Shown here piece after piece: positions 37,772 to 47,163 of a stretch of DNA of 64,000 nucleotides. Position numbers and translations under genes: made by a program. The notes beneath the pieces were generated by a model. The model did not search any database. It was given only the letters and a program-made list of their open reading frames with translations, and had not been told where the DNA came from. This DNA is from Granulicella sp. (GTDB taxonomy: Bacteria; Acidobacteriota; Terriglobia; Terriglobales; Acidobacteriaceae): contig DAIDGQ010000035.1 of assembly GCA_027452215.1 (NCBI GenBank), positions 1-64,000 on the forward strand, in the 5' to 3' direction. Positions within the stretch are counted from its first letter, which is position 1. Every line of letters begins with the position of its first letter.

Positions 37772-38764
37772 CTACTTCCCCTTGGCGCCGGTTGCGATTT
37801 CCTGCTCGATCCAGCGATAGGTCCGTTCCAGTCCATCGCGCAACCGGATAGAAGGCTCCCATCCCAGCTTCTCGAGAATCATAGTGTTGTCGCTATTACG
37901 TCCATTAACACCCTTCGGAGCACTCAGATTGTAGGTGCGCTTCAACTTGATACCGGCAATGTCCTCGGCAATATCTACAAGTTGATTGATCGTCACCAGT
38001 TCACTCGAGCCCAGATTTATGGGTTCATCAATCTCACTCTCCGCAATCAACTCCGTTCCCTTTACGCAGTCATCGATATACATAAAGCTGCGAGTCTGCT
38101 TGCCGTCGCCCCAGATATCAATTTCGTGCACACCTGAGTTCTTGGCCATAATCACCTTGCGGCAGATGGCTGCAGGGGCCTTTTCTCGACCACCATCCCA
38201 GGTTCCATGAGGGCCATATACGTTGTGGTACCGCGCCACCCGGCACACCAACCCGTAATCCTCTTCGAAGTGCCGGCACATGCGCTCGGAGAACAGCTTC
38301 TCCCAGCCATAGCCATCCTCGGGCAACGCTGGATAGGCATCCGACTCTTTCAGCGCGACAACGTCCTCGTGAGTTTGCTTGTCGCCGTTATAAACGCATG
38401 CAGACGACGAGTAAAAGAAGCGCTTCGCACCCTTCTCCTGCGCGGCCATCAGCATGTGCGTATTCGTCAAAACACTCAGCATGCACAGCGCTTTGTTGTT
38501 CTCAATGAAGCCCATGCCTCCCATATCGGCGGCCAACTGGTACACGACCGATACGCCATCTGCGGCGATCATGCAGTTCGCCTTGTCTTTCAAATCCAGC
38601 GATAGATTTTCAACTCCATCGGTTACCTGATACCACTCTGAGAGTGGCTTCACATCCACCGCCCGAACAACGTTGACGCCGCTAGCTATCAGACTTTTTA
38701 CGAGATGTCCGCCAATAAAACCGCCCGCACCGCATACAACCGCGGTTTCACCCTTGAGATTCAT
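37772..38764 (-). CDS. GDP-mannose 3,5-epimerase-like SDR enzyme
   Basis: A 330-residue extended short-chain dehydrogenase/epimerase. It has the NAD-binding motif GAGGFIGG near residue 12, SSSACVY near 117 with the Ser and the Cys that acts as acid/base in GDP-mannose 3,5-epimerase, YGWEK for the Tyr-Lys pair, and REKAPAAICRK with the second catalytic Lys. Segments such as LAADMGGMGFI, GPHGTWDGGREKAPAA and GVNGRNSDNT are closely like the plant ascorbate-pathway enzyme, which makes GDP-L-galactose. First gene of the epimerase-WecG-CAP operon. GDP-L-galactose or gulose for a surface glycan is the likely product. Confidence 0.85.
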   Translation of the reverse strand: MNLKGETAVVCGAGGFIGGHLVKSLIASGVNVVRAVDVKPLSEWYQVTDGVENLSLDLKDKANCMIAADGVSVVYQLAADMGGMGFIENNKALCMLSVLTNTHMLMAAQEKGAKRFFYSSSACVYNGDKQTHEDVVALKESDAYPALPEDGYGWEKLFSERMCRHFEEDYGLVCRVARYHNVYGPHGTWDGGREKAPAAICRKVIMAKNSGVHEIDIWGDGKQTRSFMYIDDCVKGTELIAESEIDEPINLGSSELVTINQLVDIAEDIAGIKLKRTYNLSAPKGVNGRNSDNTMILEKLGWEPSIRLRDGLERTYRWIEQEIATGAKGK

Positions 38765-38979
38765 CTAGACTGCTCCGATCTAACCTGGTCACATATGCCG
38801 CTGAGGCGGTTCAGTTTCATTACGCTTTTAGCCGCTCTTATATATGTTTGTTTGAATCTAAAAAAGCAATTCACGTTGTAAGGTCTATGCATCAAGTTTA
38901 TGGGACGAGACAAGGATGTCAAGAACGGACCCACTTCCTCTGATTTCCTCGGAATTAGGGTTATGATGGCCTCACTGCC

Positions 38980-39855
38980 ATGGAAGATGTCCACAGCCGG
39001 GGGTCAAGTCTCCGCCCCAATCTGCATCGGATCGCACGCCAACGCCTCGCCCTCGCGGGGGCGGTGGTGCTCGCTGTTTTCCTCCTGTGTGCGGTTCTTT
39101 CTCCCTGGCTCGCACCTCATGACCCGGCCCAGTTGAACCTTGGAGCAAGACTGCTTTCTCCCTCGTCCTCGCACTGGTTCGGTACCGACGAACTCGGTCG
39201 CGACGTTCTCTCGAGAACGCTCTACGGTGCCCGAGTCTCCCTCACCGTAGCCGCTGCCGTCGTCGGCCTCTCCCTTGCCCTGGGCGTCACGCTCGGTCTG
39301 CTGGCCGGCTTCTACGGTGGCTTCACCGACACCCTCGTCAGCGTCTATCTCGGCAATGCCTTCCTCTCCCTTCCCGGAATTCTGCTCGCCATCACCATCG
39401 TCGCCTTCCTCGGCCCATCCCTCGCGAACCTCATCCTCGCCCTCGCTCTCGCCGGCTGGGTCAACTACGCGCGCCTCGTCCGGGCCCAGGTGCTCAGCGT
39501 TAAGGAGCGAGAGTACGTCCAGGCGGCTCGCTCCCTCGGTGCAACCGATCTCCACCTGATGCTCCACCATATCCTGCCAAATATCCTTCAACCGCTTCTC
39601 GTCCAGGCCGCCGTAGGCATGGCTGCCGCCGTCCTTGCCGAGGCCACCCTCAGCTTCCTCGGCCTCGGCGTCCAGCCCCCCACGCCCACCTGGGGAGCCA
39701 TGCTCAACGACGCCCGCTCCCACCTGTTCGAGTCTCCCTACCTCATGTTCTTCCCCGCCCTCGCCCTCGCCCTCTGCGTCTTCTCCTTCAATCTCATCGG
39801 CGACGGCCTTCGCGACTATCTCGATCCCAGAACACGTCTCCGCGAGGGCCTCTAG
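38980..39855 (+). CDS. peptide/nickel-type ABC transporter permease (DppC/OppC)
   Basis: A 291-residue inner-membrane permease. It has the N-terminal cytoplasmic helix and TM1 typical of DppC (LAGAVVLAVFLLCAVLSPW), then HWFGTDELGRDVLSRTLYGAR, a five-helix permease core, and the EAA loop EYVQAARSLGATDLHLMLHHILPN that contacts the ATPase. The partner DppB-type permease lies 550 bases away on the opposite strand rather than upstream in the same operon. No ATPase or substrate-binding protein is in the window. Substrate unknown. Confidence 0.88.
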   Translation: MEDVHSRGSSLRPNLHRIARQRLALAGAVVLAVFLLCAVLSPWLAPHDPAQLNLGARLLSPSSSHWFGTDELGRDVLSRTLYGARVSLTVAAAVVGLSLALGVTLGLLAGFYGGFTDTLVSVYLGNAFLSLPGILLAITIVAFLGPSLANLILALALAGWVNYARLVRAQVLSVKEREYVQAARSLGATDLHLMLHHILPNILQPLLVQAAVGMAAAVLAEATLSFLGLGVQPPTPTWGAMLNDARSHLFESPYLMFFPALALALCVFSFNLIGDGLRDYLDPRTRLREGL

Positions 39856-39874
39856 CATAACCAACGCCTCGAGC

Positions 39875-40333
39875 ATGCTCATCGGCGTCCTCTCCGACAC
39901 CCACGGCCTTCTCCGCCCCGAACTTCTTCCAGCCCTCGCCGACGTCGACCACATCTTCCACGCCGGCGATGTAGGCGACCCCGAAATCCTCACCGAACTC
40001 CGCCGAATTGCCCCCATCACAGCCATTCGAGGCAATATCGACCGCTCCGGCCCCTGCGCCTCCCTCCCCTCCACCGAGGCCATCGAACTCGCCGGCTGCC
40101 TGATCTACATCCTTCACTCCATCGACGACCTCGACCTCCACCCGCAAGCCGCCAGCATTGGCGTCGTCCTCTCCGGCCACTCCCACAAGCCCTCCATCGA
40201 GCACCGCGACGGCGTCCTCTACCTCAACCCCGGCAGCGTCGGCCCGCGCCGATTCAACCTCCCCATCACCTTCGCCCTACTCCGCATCGACAACGGCAAA
40301 CCCGCTGCCCGAATCATCCCCCTCATCTCCTGA
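39875..40333 (+). CDS. YfcE/MJ0936-type metallophosphoesterase
   Basis: A 152-residue calcineurin-like phosphoesterase. All metal-ligand motifs are present in order: SDTHG near residue 7, HAGDVGD near 29, GNID near 53, and GHSH near 100, with NPGSVGP near 118. The start ATG at 39875 is 20 bases after the permease stop; the longer open frame is a shadow of the permease gene. The family hydrolyses phosphodiesters in vitro with unclear physiological substrate. Probably co-transcribed with the permease. Confidence 0.88.
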   Translation: MLIGVLSDTHGLLRPELLPALADVDHIFHAGDVGDPEILTELRRIAPITAIRGNIDRSGPCASLPSTEAIELAGCLIYILHSIDDLDLHPQAASIGVVLSGHSHKPSIEHRDGVLYLNPGSVGPRRFNLPITFALLRIDNGKPAARIIPLIS

Positions 40334-40405
40334 GCGAAATAATCCCGCGCGTGACTTAGCCCCCATAGCGCCCTGAGCGTCCAGGCTTCGTTCTTCACTA
40401 GCCAG

Positions 40406-41368
40406 CTACCGCCGCATCCGCGGATCGGCCAGCGCATACACCGAGTCCGTCAACAAATTCACCACCACATACGTCAGCCCAACCGCCAGAATGCATCCCT
40501 GCACCAGCGCATAATCACGATTCGAAATAGCCGACAGCGTAAGCCTCCCAATTCCCGGCCATCCAAAAATCGTCTCCGTCACGATAGCTCCCGCCAGCAG
40601 CGACCCAAACTGTAGGCCGATCACCGTCAGCACCGGATTCAGCGCATTACGCAAAGCATGGCGATACACCACCACATGCTCCGACAGCCCCTTCGCCCGC
40701 GCCGTTCGAATATAGTCCTGTCCCAATTCCTCGAGCATCGATGTCCTCACCATCCGCGTCAGAATCGCCCCCATCCCCAACCCCAGCGTCACAGCCGGCA
40801 GCACCAGATGCCTCAGAAAATCCGCAGCCCCAACGCCTGCCCCGGACACCGGCAACACTCCCAGCCCAATTGCAAACACCAGGATCAAAATCGGTCCCAG
40901 CGCAAAGTTTGGAAACGACAATCCAAACAGGCTTACGATCCCCAGCGTGCGGTCCTGCCACCGGTTTGCCCGTCGCGCTGACGCAACTCCCGCCGGAATC
41001 GCCAATCCCACCCCCAGCAGCGTAGCCGCCACCGTCAGCGCGAGCGTGTATGGATATCGCTGCAATATCAGGTGCCTCACCGAATCATGCAGCCGCAACG
41101 ACTCTCCCAGGTCTCCGTGCAACAATCCCAGCCAGTACCGCACATATTGCGTCCCCAGCGGCACATCCAACCCATACGCATGGCGCAGTCCGGCAATATC
41201 CGATGCCGTCGCCCCATCGCCCAGCATCTGCACAATCGGATCGCCCGGCACCAAGTGAATCATCAGGAACACCACCGTCACAACCACCCACAACACCGGC
41301 AGCGTCGTCACCACCCTCCACAAAATTCTACGAGCCGCGGCTCCCCCGGTCCCCACCCGCGAACTCAT
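40406..41368 (-). CDS. peptide/nickel-type ABC transporter permease (DppB/OppB)
   Basis: A 320-residue permease with the DppB start (LPVLWVVVTVVFLMIHLVPGDP), the YGLDVPLGTQYVRYWLGLLHGDLGES segment before the core helices, and the EAA loop YIRTARAKGLSEHVVVYRHALRN. The start codon overlaps the stop of the CorC-type gene by four bases, so it is the second gene of that operon. It is convergent with the DppC-type permease. Together they could make one transporter, but they are controlled from different promoters. Confidence 0.88.
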   Translation of the reverse strand: MSSRVGTGGAAARRILWRVVTTLPVLWVVVTVVFLMIHLVPGDPIVQMLGDGATASDIAGLRHAYGLDVPLGTQYVRYWLGLLHGDLGESLRLHDSVRHLILQRYPYTLALTVAATLLGVGLAIPAGVASARRANRWQDRTLGIVSLFGLSFPNFALGPILILVFAIGLGVLPVSGAGVGAADFLRHLVLPAVTLGLGMGAILTRMVRTSMLEELGQDYIRTARAKGLSEHVVVYRHALRNALNPVLTVIGLQFGSLLAGAIVTETIFGWPGIGRLTLSAISNRDYALVQGCILAVGLTYVVVNLLTDSVYALADPRMRR

Positions 41369-42780
41369 CGTTTCAGCTCCTCAGAAGACCCAGGCAGCGC
41401 ATCAGCATCTCTCCCCGCAGCCTCTTCGATAATCGGGTCCACTCGAACCTGCGCGATCCGTTGCCCCTCCATCTGCACCACCGAAAACCGTCGTCCATTG
41501 AAGTCCACCTGCTCACCCTCCGCAGGAATATGGCCCAGCTTCACCAGCAAAAATCCTGCCAGCGTCTCGACGCCATATGCTCGAGGAAACTTCCAGTGCA
41601 ATTGCGTCACCAGATCGCGAAGACTCGCGCTGCCATCCAGCAGCAGCCCTCCACCCGCAGCCGGAAGCGGCAGATTGCGCCCCGTATCGAACTCGTCCTC
41701 CAACTCGCCCACCACCTGCTCCAGCACATCCTCGGCCGTCACCAGCCCCAGCGTCGATCCAAACTCATCCACCACAATCGCGATCTGTCGCCGCCGGTCC
41801 TGAAACTCCTGCAGCAACTCGACCGCCAGCTTCGTCTCAGGCACCACAAGTACATCGCGCATCACCTGCTGCAGCGTGATGCCAGACGCCCCGCGGCTGC
41901 CCAACTCCTGCGCCGCGCGACGAAAATGAATCAGCCGCGCGATGTCCTTGGAATAGGCAATCCCGATAATATGATCCCTCCCCATTGCCGGGTCGTACAC
42001 CGGAATCCGCGAGTGCTGTTCCTCCACAATCCGAGCACTCGCCATCTCCAGCGCCATATCTGCAGGTAGCGAAAAAATCTTCCCGCGGGGAGTCATAATC
42101 TCACTCACCACAACATGGTTCAGCTCAATCGCGCGATGAATCATCTCCTCCTGGAACGGCGGCAGCAGCCCCATCCTCCGCGTCGCCGTTGCCAGGATCT
42201 TCAGCTCCTCCGGCGAATGCGCCGAGCTCTCTCCCCGCAGCGGAGCCTGAAACACCCGCAGCACAAACCCCGCCGACACATTCATCAATCTCACTGCCGG
42301 CCGCGTCATCCGTATAAACGCATCCATCGGCCCCGCAACCGCCAGCGCGATCCGTTCCGCCCTCTGCAGCGCCAGCGACTTCGGCACTAGCTCCCCGAGC
42401 AGCACCTCAAAATACGTAATGATCGCGAACGCCAGAACAATCGCAATGGAGTGAGCGTAGACGTGGCCATAGGTCGCAATCCCCGGCAGCTGGGGCAAAT
42501 GCGAAAATCCGCTAAGCAGCGCGTCGGCGATCGCCGGCTCACCCAGGCCGCCCAGCGCCAGGCTGGCCAGGGTCACGCCAAACTGCACCGCCGGAAGGAA
42601 CTCGTCAATATTGTGTTTAAGCCGAAGCGCAGCTCGAGCGCCCGGATAATTCAGCACGATCAGGTGCTCAATGCGAGTCTCCCGCAAGCTCACCACGGCA
42701 AACTCTGCAGCCACAAAGAAGCTGTTCGCCAAAATGAAGAAGGCGATCAGACTCCCGTGAACAAGACTCCATTCCAGCAT
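41365..42780 (-). CDS. CNNM/CorC-type membrane protein with CBS pair (hemolysin C family)
   Basis: About 471 residues from the ATG at 42780 (M-L-E-W-S-L), 12 codons inside a possible longer form. The DUF21/CNNM membrane domain covers about 1-190 (four hydrophobic helices, ANSFFVAAEFAVVSLRETR). Two CBS domains follow at about 215-335 (VVSEIMTPRGKIFSLPAD; IAIVVDEFGSTLGLVTAEDV), and a CorC_HlyC domain at about 350-430. Relatives export Mg2+ or other divalent cations, and none has been shown to be a haemolysin in this group. It is coupled to the downstream DppB-type gene. Confidence 0.88.
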   Translation of the reverse strand: MLEWSLVHGSLIAFFILANSFFVAAEFAVVSLRETRIEHLIVLNYPGARAALRLKHNIDEFLPAVQFGVTLASLALGGLGEPAIADALLSGFSHLPQLPGIATYGHVYAHSIAIVLAFAIITYFEVLLGELVPKSLALQRAERIALAVAGPMDAFIRMTRPAVRLMNVSAGFVLRVFQAPLRGESSAHSPEELKILATATRRMGLLPPFQEEMIHRAIELNHVVVSEIMTPRGKIFSLPADMALEMASARIVEEQHSRIPVYDPAMGRDHIIGIAYSKDIARLIHFRRAAQELGSRGASGITLQQVMRDVLVVPETKLAVELLQEFQDRRRQIAIVVDEFGSTLGLVTAEDVLEQVVGELEDEFDTGRNLPLPAAGGGLLLDGSASLRDLVTQLHWKFPRAYGVETLAGFLLVKLGHIPAEGEQVDFNGRRFSVVQMEGQRIAQVRVDPIIEEAAGRDADALPGSSEELKR

Positions 42781-42882
42781 GATTGGCCTAAAGTCTACAC
42801 CGCACGAGGTCGACACCGGCGCAGCAACGGCTCACCGAGTTCCGCTCCGTGAGCCGTACCTTCTGCAACCTCTTCAAACTCT

Positions 42883-43215
42883 TTATACGAGAACGCGCTT
42901 CAACGTCTCGTCGATCGTGTCCTTCGGGACAAATCCAACGATCTGCTCGGCAACCTTGCCGCCCTTGAAGACCAGCAGCGCAGGAATCCCACGAATGCCG
43001 TAGCGCCCGGGCGTCATGTTGTTCTTATCGACGTCCATCTTCATGACCTTTAGCTTGCCGTCATACTCCTCGGCAATCGCGTCCACTACCGGAGCAAGTG
43101 CTCGGCACGGCCCACACCACGCCGCCCAGAAATCAACCAATACTGGTGTATCCGACTGCAGAACCTTCTGCTCAAACTCCGCGTCGTTTACCTCGCTCAC
43201 AAACTGACCTGCCAT
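42883..43215 (-). CDS. trxA: thioredoxin
   Basis: A 110-residue cytoplasmic thioredoxin: active site WCGPC near residue 34, buried Asp in VDFWAAWC, cis-Pro in [11 protein letters not shown], and the C-terminal helix. The ATG at 43215 is preceded by GGGAGAAG at a good distance. Fifteen or so residues further upstream are open but are excluded for that reason. Confidence 0.95.
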   Translation of the reverse strand: MAGQFVSEVNDAEFEQKVLQSDTPVLVDFWAAWCGPCRALAPVVDAIAEEYDGKLKVMKMDVDKNNMTPGRYGIRGIPALLVFKGGKVAEQIVGFVPKDTIDETLKRVLV

Positions 43216-43305
43216 AACGTCTTCTCCCTTTCGGCAACGGCTGCATGCTGCCCTATAGAACCACATAATGATAGATGCACCACGGTGGAAAACGGTGCGA
43301 GAGGC

Positions 43306-44220
43306 CTAAAGCACGCTTCTTTCCACGCCCCGCCCAATCCTCAATGGCAAAAGTTCAACCTCCGGCCCCACCAACGCCTGTAGCCGTGTCTCCGCCTCCA
43401 GAAGCGTCGTCTCCGCACCCAGAAACACCAGCACCGAGGGTCCCGCGCCACTCAGCGCCACCCCCGCAATCTCCGGCTCTCCCGCCACCGGCAACAGCCT
43501 CTTTAGCAGAGGGCAAGCCTCCGTCCGGTACGGCTGATGCATCCTGTCCTGCATCGCCGTAGCGAGCAACTCCAGCCTCCCCTGCGCAAACGCCGCCACC
43601 AGCAACGAAGCCCTCTGCACATTGAAAATCGCATCCGCCTTTGCGTAGCTCTCCGGCAGCAGCGCCCTCGCCTTGGTCGTCGCCAGGCTGCTCGACTGCA
43701 CCGCCAGCACCATCTCCCATGCCGGGTCTCCCGCAAACGTCGCCACCTGTACCGTCTCACCCTCCTGAGCCGACACCGTAAACCCTCCGTACCAGCACGC
43801 CGCCACATTGTCCGGATGCCCCTCGATCCGGCTCGCCTCCGCAACCATCCCCGCATCCCCCATCCGCAAGTTGCCAAAATGATCCGCCAGCACCACTCCA
43901 GCCAGCAGCGCCGCAGCACTCGACCCGCAGCCCATCCCCAGAGGAATCTCATTGTGCAGCTTCACATGCAGCGGCACGATCTCCGCCCCGGCTCGTCGCA
44001 GCACCGCACAATACGTATCCAGCATCAGGTTATGCTCAAGCGCACCGCACAACTCCCGGTCACGCCCCGTGGCTTGAATCTGAAACGCGGCCCCCGTCTG
44101 CGCTTCCACCGTCAGACGCATCGACAGCGCCAATCCCGCCGCATCAAATCCCGGCCCCAGATTCGCCGACGTAGCCGGAAGAGACACCCGCAGCCCACGC
44201 ATCCCCATCACTGTGCTCAC
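43306..44220 (-). CDS. thrB: homoserine kinase
   Basis: A 304-residue GHMP kinase that makes O-phosphohomoserine for threonine synthesis. PATSANLGPGFDAAG lies near residue 14, the ATP loop PLGMGCGSSAAA near 92, and the C-terminal GVALSGAGPSVLVF motif near 255. The GTG start overlaps the thrC stop as GTGA, and thrC supplies the next enzyme, so this is a two-gene threonine operon. Confidence 0.93.
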   Translation of the reverse strand: MSTVMGMRGLRVSLPATSANLGPGFDAAGLALSMRLTVEAQTGAAFQIQATGRDRELCGALEHNLMLDTYCAVLRRAGAEIVPLHVKLHNEIPLGMGCGSSAAALLAGVVLADHFGNLRMGDAGMVAEASRIEGHPDNVAACWYGGFTVSAQEGETVQVATFAGDPAWEMVLAVQSSSLATTKARALLPESYAKADAIFNVQRASLLVAAFAQGRLELLATAMQDRMHQPYRTEACPLLKRLLPVAGEPEIAGVALSGAGPSVLVFLGAETTLLEAETRLQALVGPEVELLPLRIGRGVERSVL

Positions 44221-45641
44221 GCCGGCAATGCCGATTGCATCTGTGCATCGATCGCCCGTAGCACCGCATCTGCCTCAGCGTCCAGCACGATAGGTTCGTG
44301 CCGCAGCGAAGCATGCAGCGCCAACTCCTCAGCACTCGCCCCCATCATCTCAGCCTCCGTCAACAACTCGCCGCGATGATACTTAATTGTGTACTCCGAG
44401 TCCTTCAACGTATGTCCCGTCAGCAGCAGAATGGCGGTCTCTTCCTTGCCTACCCGACCACTCGCCACCAGCTTCTTTAGCCCCGCAAGCGTCACCGCAG
44501 ATGCCGGCTCGCATCCAATGCCCTCGGCCCCAATCTCCGCCTTCGCCAGCGCAATCTCACGCTCCGACACCTGCTCGCACCATCCGCCCGTCGATGCCAG
44601 AATCCGCACCGCCTTCTTCCACGACGCAGGGTTCCCAATCTGGATCGCCGATGCGCGAGTATTCGCCGTCACCGGCTCCAGCGAGACGCCGCCATTCGTC
44701 CGCAGGCTCTGATACAGCGGGTTCGCTCCCTCCGCCTGGATCACGCTGATCTTCGGCACACGATGAATGAATCCCAGATGCAGCATCTCCGCAAAGCCCT
44801 TACCCAGCGCCGAGCAGTTCGCCAGATTTCCTCCCGGAACAATAATGTGGTGCGGAACCTGCCACTCGCACTGCTCCAGAATCTCAAACGCAGGAGTCTT
44901 CTGCCCCTCTAGCCGGTACGGGTTCACCGAGTTCAGCAGATACACCGGAGCCCGCTGCACAATCTCACCCAGCACCCTCACGCAGCCATCGAAATCCGTC
45001 CGCAGTTGTATCGTCGTCGACCCATAATCCATCGACTGCGACAACTTGCCCCACGCAATCTTTCCCTCCGGGATCAGGACCATGCTGCGCAGCCCGGCCC
45101 TTGCCGCATACGCTGCCATCGCCGCCGACGTGTTCCCCGTCGAAGCGCACGCCACCCACTCATATCCGCTCGCCACCGCCACCGACAGCGCTGCCGTCAT
45201 CCCCGTATCCTTGAACGACCCCGTAGGATTCATCCCCTGATGCTTCGCCAGTAGCCAGTTCAGCCCCAGCGCTGCCGCTGCCTTGGGCATCTCGTACAGC
45301 GGAGTATTGCCCTCACGCAGCGTCACAATCCGCTCATCCGGAACAATCGGCAGCAGGTCGCGAAATCGCCACACCCCGCTCTGGTCGATCGCCATCGTCG
45401 ACGTCCGCCGCTCCTGCCACAGGTACCGCAGCGCCCCCGGGTTCGGCCGGTTCTTCGACACCGGGCGGCTGGCTGAATACAATTCACTCATCCCTGCGCT
45501 CTCAGGCGCGCCCTCGCTCCACGGATATTCAACTTCAAACAGGTCGCCACATGTCCGGCAACGAAAATTACTCTGCGCATCCTTTGGGGCAATTCGCTCG
45601 CCGCAGCCGGTGCATCGAAGGTTATGGAATGACATACTCAT
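44217..45641 (-). CDS. thrC: threonine synthase with N-terminal zinc ribbon
   Basis: A 474-residue PLP enzyme that converts phosphohomoserine to threonine. The N-terminal 35 residues hold two Cys pairs (CTGC and CRTC), a zinc-ribbon extension seen in many bacterial and archaeal synthases. The PLP Lys is in NPTGSFKDTGM near 140, and the phosphate-binding loop is CASTGNTSAAMAAYAARAG. The start region overlaps the divergent modA start by about a dozen bases, so the two promoters must lie within each other's coding sequence. Confidence 0.93.
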   Translation of the reverse strand: MSMSFHNLRCTGCGERIAPKDAQSNFRCRTCGDLFEVEYPWSEGAPESAGMSELYSASRPVSKNRPNPGALRYLWQERRTSTMAIDQSGVWRFRDLLPIVPDERIVTLREGNTPLYEMPKAAAALGLNWLLAKHQGMNPTGSFKDTGMTAALSVAVASGYEWVACASTGNTSAAMAAYAARAGLRSMVLIPEGKIAWGKLSQSMDYGSTTIQLRTDFDGCVRVLGEIVQRAPVYLLNSVNPYRLEGQKTPAFEILEQCEWQVPHHIIVPGGNLANCSALGKGFAEMLHLGFIHRVPKISVIQAEGANPLYQSLRTNGGVSLEPVTANTRASAIQIGNPASWKKAVRILASTGGWCEQVSEREIALAKAEIGAEGIGCEPASAVTLAGLKKLVASGRVGKEETAILLLTGHTLKDSEYTIKYHRGELLTEAEMMGASAEELALHASLRHEPIVLDAEADAVLRAIDAQMQSALPA

Positions 45642-46447
45642 GCTTTTCTATAGGGTACCGTAAAGGGCCCCTGCAGCGCACACTTGCAGCGCTTTCTCTG
45701 CTGCTCACAATGCAGCTCTGCGTCTACTCCCGACCGTCTGCTGCGCAAACTCGTAAAGAACTCCACATCGCTGCCGCCGCCGATCTCCAGCCCGTTCTAC
45801 CCACACTGGCAGCAGCCTACGAGCAAGCTACGGGCGTCAAGATCGTCGCCTCCTTCGGCTCCTCCGCCACCCTCACCCAGCAGCTGCTCAACGGCGGTCC
45901 GCAAGACGTCTTCCTCTCCGCCGACTACGTCCACCCCGAACAACTCGTCGCCGCCGGCCTCACCACCGCCACACCGACTCCCTACGCCCACGGGGTCCTC
46001 GTCCTCTGGGCTCGCAGCGATTCCCCTGCCCAGCCCCTAACGCTCGACGCCCTCACCAGCCCCAAAGTAACCCGCATCGCCGTCGCCAACGGCCTCCACG
46101 CACCCTACGGCTTCGCCGCCACCCGCGCCCTCGAAAGCCTGCACCTCACCTCCGCCGTCGCAAACAAACTAGTCGTCGCCGAAAACATCGCCCAGACAGC
46201 CCAATTCGCCGAGTCCGGCAATGCGCAGGTCGCGATCATCTCCCTCACCATCGCCAACTCCCCCCACTTCCGAGCCCTCGGCAGCTTCGTTCTCTTTCCC
46301 CCCGCAAGCTATCCCGAGATCCGCCAGTGCGCGGTCATCCTCAAATCCTCCCCAAACCTCACCGCCGCCCAGGCCTTCCTCACCTGGCTCACCAGCCAGC
46401 CCACCCAGCAGCGCTTACCCGCCTTCGGCCTCGATCCAGCCAACTAG
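45629..46447 (+). CDS. modA: molybdate ABC transporter substrate-binding protein
   Basis: About 272 residues. A hydrophobic signal sequence (TLAALSLLLTMQL, cleavage near PSAAQ) is followed by the ModA start LHIAAAADLQPVLPTLAAAYE, SFGSSATLTQQLLNGGPQDVFLSAD, and a C-terminal substrate-lobe region (NIAQTAQFAESGNAQVAIISL). Binds molybdate or tungstate in the periplasm. The ATG at 45629 gives a normal leader length but overlaps thrC on the other strand; no better start exists. First gene of modABC. Confidence 0.88.
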   Translation: MTYSCFSIGYRKGPLQRTLAALSLLLTMQLCVYSRPSAAQTRKELHIAAAADLQPVLPTLAAAYEQATGVKIVASFGSSATLTQQLLNGGPQDVFLSADYVHPEQLVAAGLTTATPTPYAHGVLVLWARSDSPAQPLTLDALTSPKVTRIAVANGLHAPYGFAATRALESLHLTSAVANKLVVAENIAQTAQFAESGNAQVAIISLTIANSPHFRALGSFVLFPPASYPEIRQCAVILKSSPNLTAAQAFLTWLTSQPTQQRLPAFGLDPAN

Positions 46448-46497
46448 CGGCGAACTCTCCCACGGCTTTTCATCCGGCAAGCTAGACTGACACCACC

Positions 46498-47163
46498 ATG
46501 GACTTCGCCGCCCTCGGCCTGACGCTCCGTCTCGCCAGCCTCACCACCCTCTGCCTGCTCCTCGTCGCGACGCCCCTCGCCGCCTGGATCGCCAGCGGCC
46601 ACACCCTCGCCCGCCGCATCGTGCAAGCCATCGTCGCCCTCCCTCTCGTCCTTCCCCCCACCGTGCTCGGCTTCTATCTCCTCGTCGGTCTCGGCCCCGC
46701 CACCGCTCTAGGACGAACCCTCATCGCCCTCACAGGCCACCCTCTAGCCTTCACCTTCTGGGGTCTGCTCATCGGCTCCATGATCTACAGCCTCCCCTTC
46801 GCCGTCCAACCCCTCGTCATTGCATTCGTCTCCATCGACCGCCCCACCCTCGAGGTCGCCCAGGTCCTCGGAGCCACTCCCTGGACCCTCTTCCGCCGCA
46901 TCACGCTCCCTCTCTCGCGCATGTCCTTCCTCACCGCCGCGGTCCTCACCTTCGCCCACACCGTCGGAGAATTCGGAGTCGTCCTCATGGTCGGAGGAGA
47001 CATCCCAGGAGTCACCCGAACCCTCTCCATCTCCATCTACGACCAGGTCCAGGAGCTCCAATACTCCGCCGCCAACCTGACCTCCGCAGCCCTCGTCGCC
47101 CTCTCCTTCCTCGCTCTCCTCTTCGTCTATGGCCTCGGCAGAAAGAGGCCCGACCTTGTCTAG
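46498..47163 (+). CDS. modB: molybdate ABC transporter permease
   Basis: A 221-residue inner-membrane permease with five to six hydrophobic helices and the EAA loop EVAQVLGATPWTLFRRITLPLS. GEFGVVLMVGGDIPG, characteristic of ModB, lies near residue 160. Fifty bases separate it from modA, and its 3' end overlaps modC. Confidence 0.92.
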   Translation: MDFAALGLTLRLASLTTLCLLLVATPLAAWIASGHTLARRIVQAIVALPLVLPPTVLGFYLLVGLGPATALGRTLIALTGHPLAFTFWGLLIGSMIYSLPFAVQPLVIAFVSIDRPTLEVAQVLGATPWTLFRRITLPLSRMSFLTAAVLTFAHTVGEFGVVLMVGGDIPGVTRTLSISIYDQVQELQYSAANLTSAALVALSFLALLFVYGLGRKRPDLV

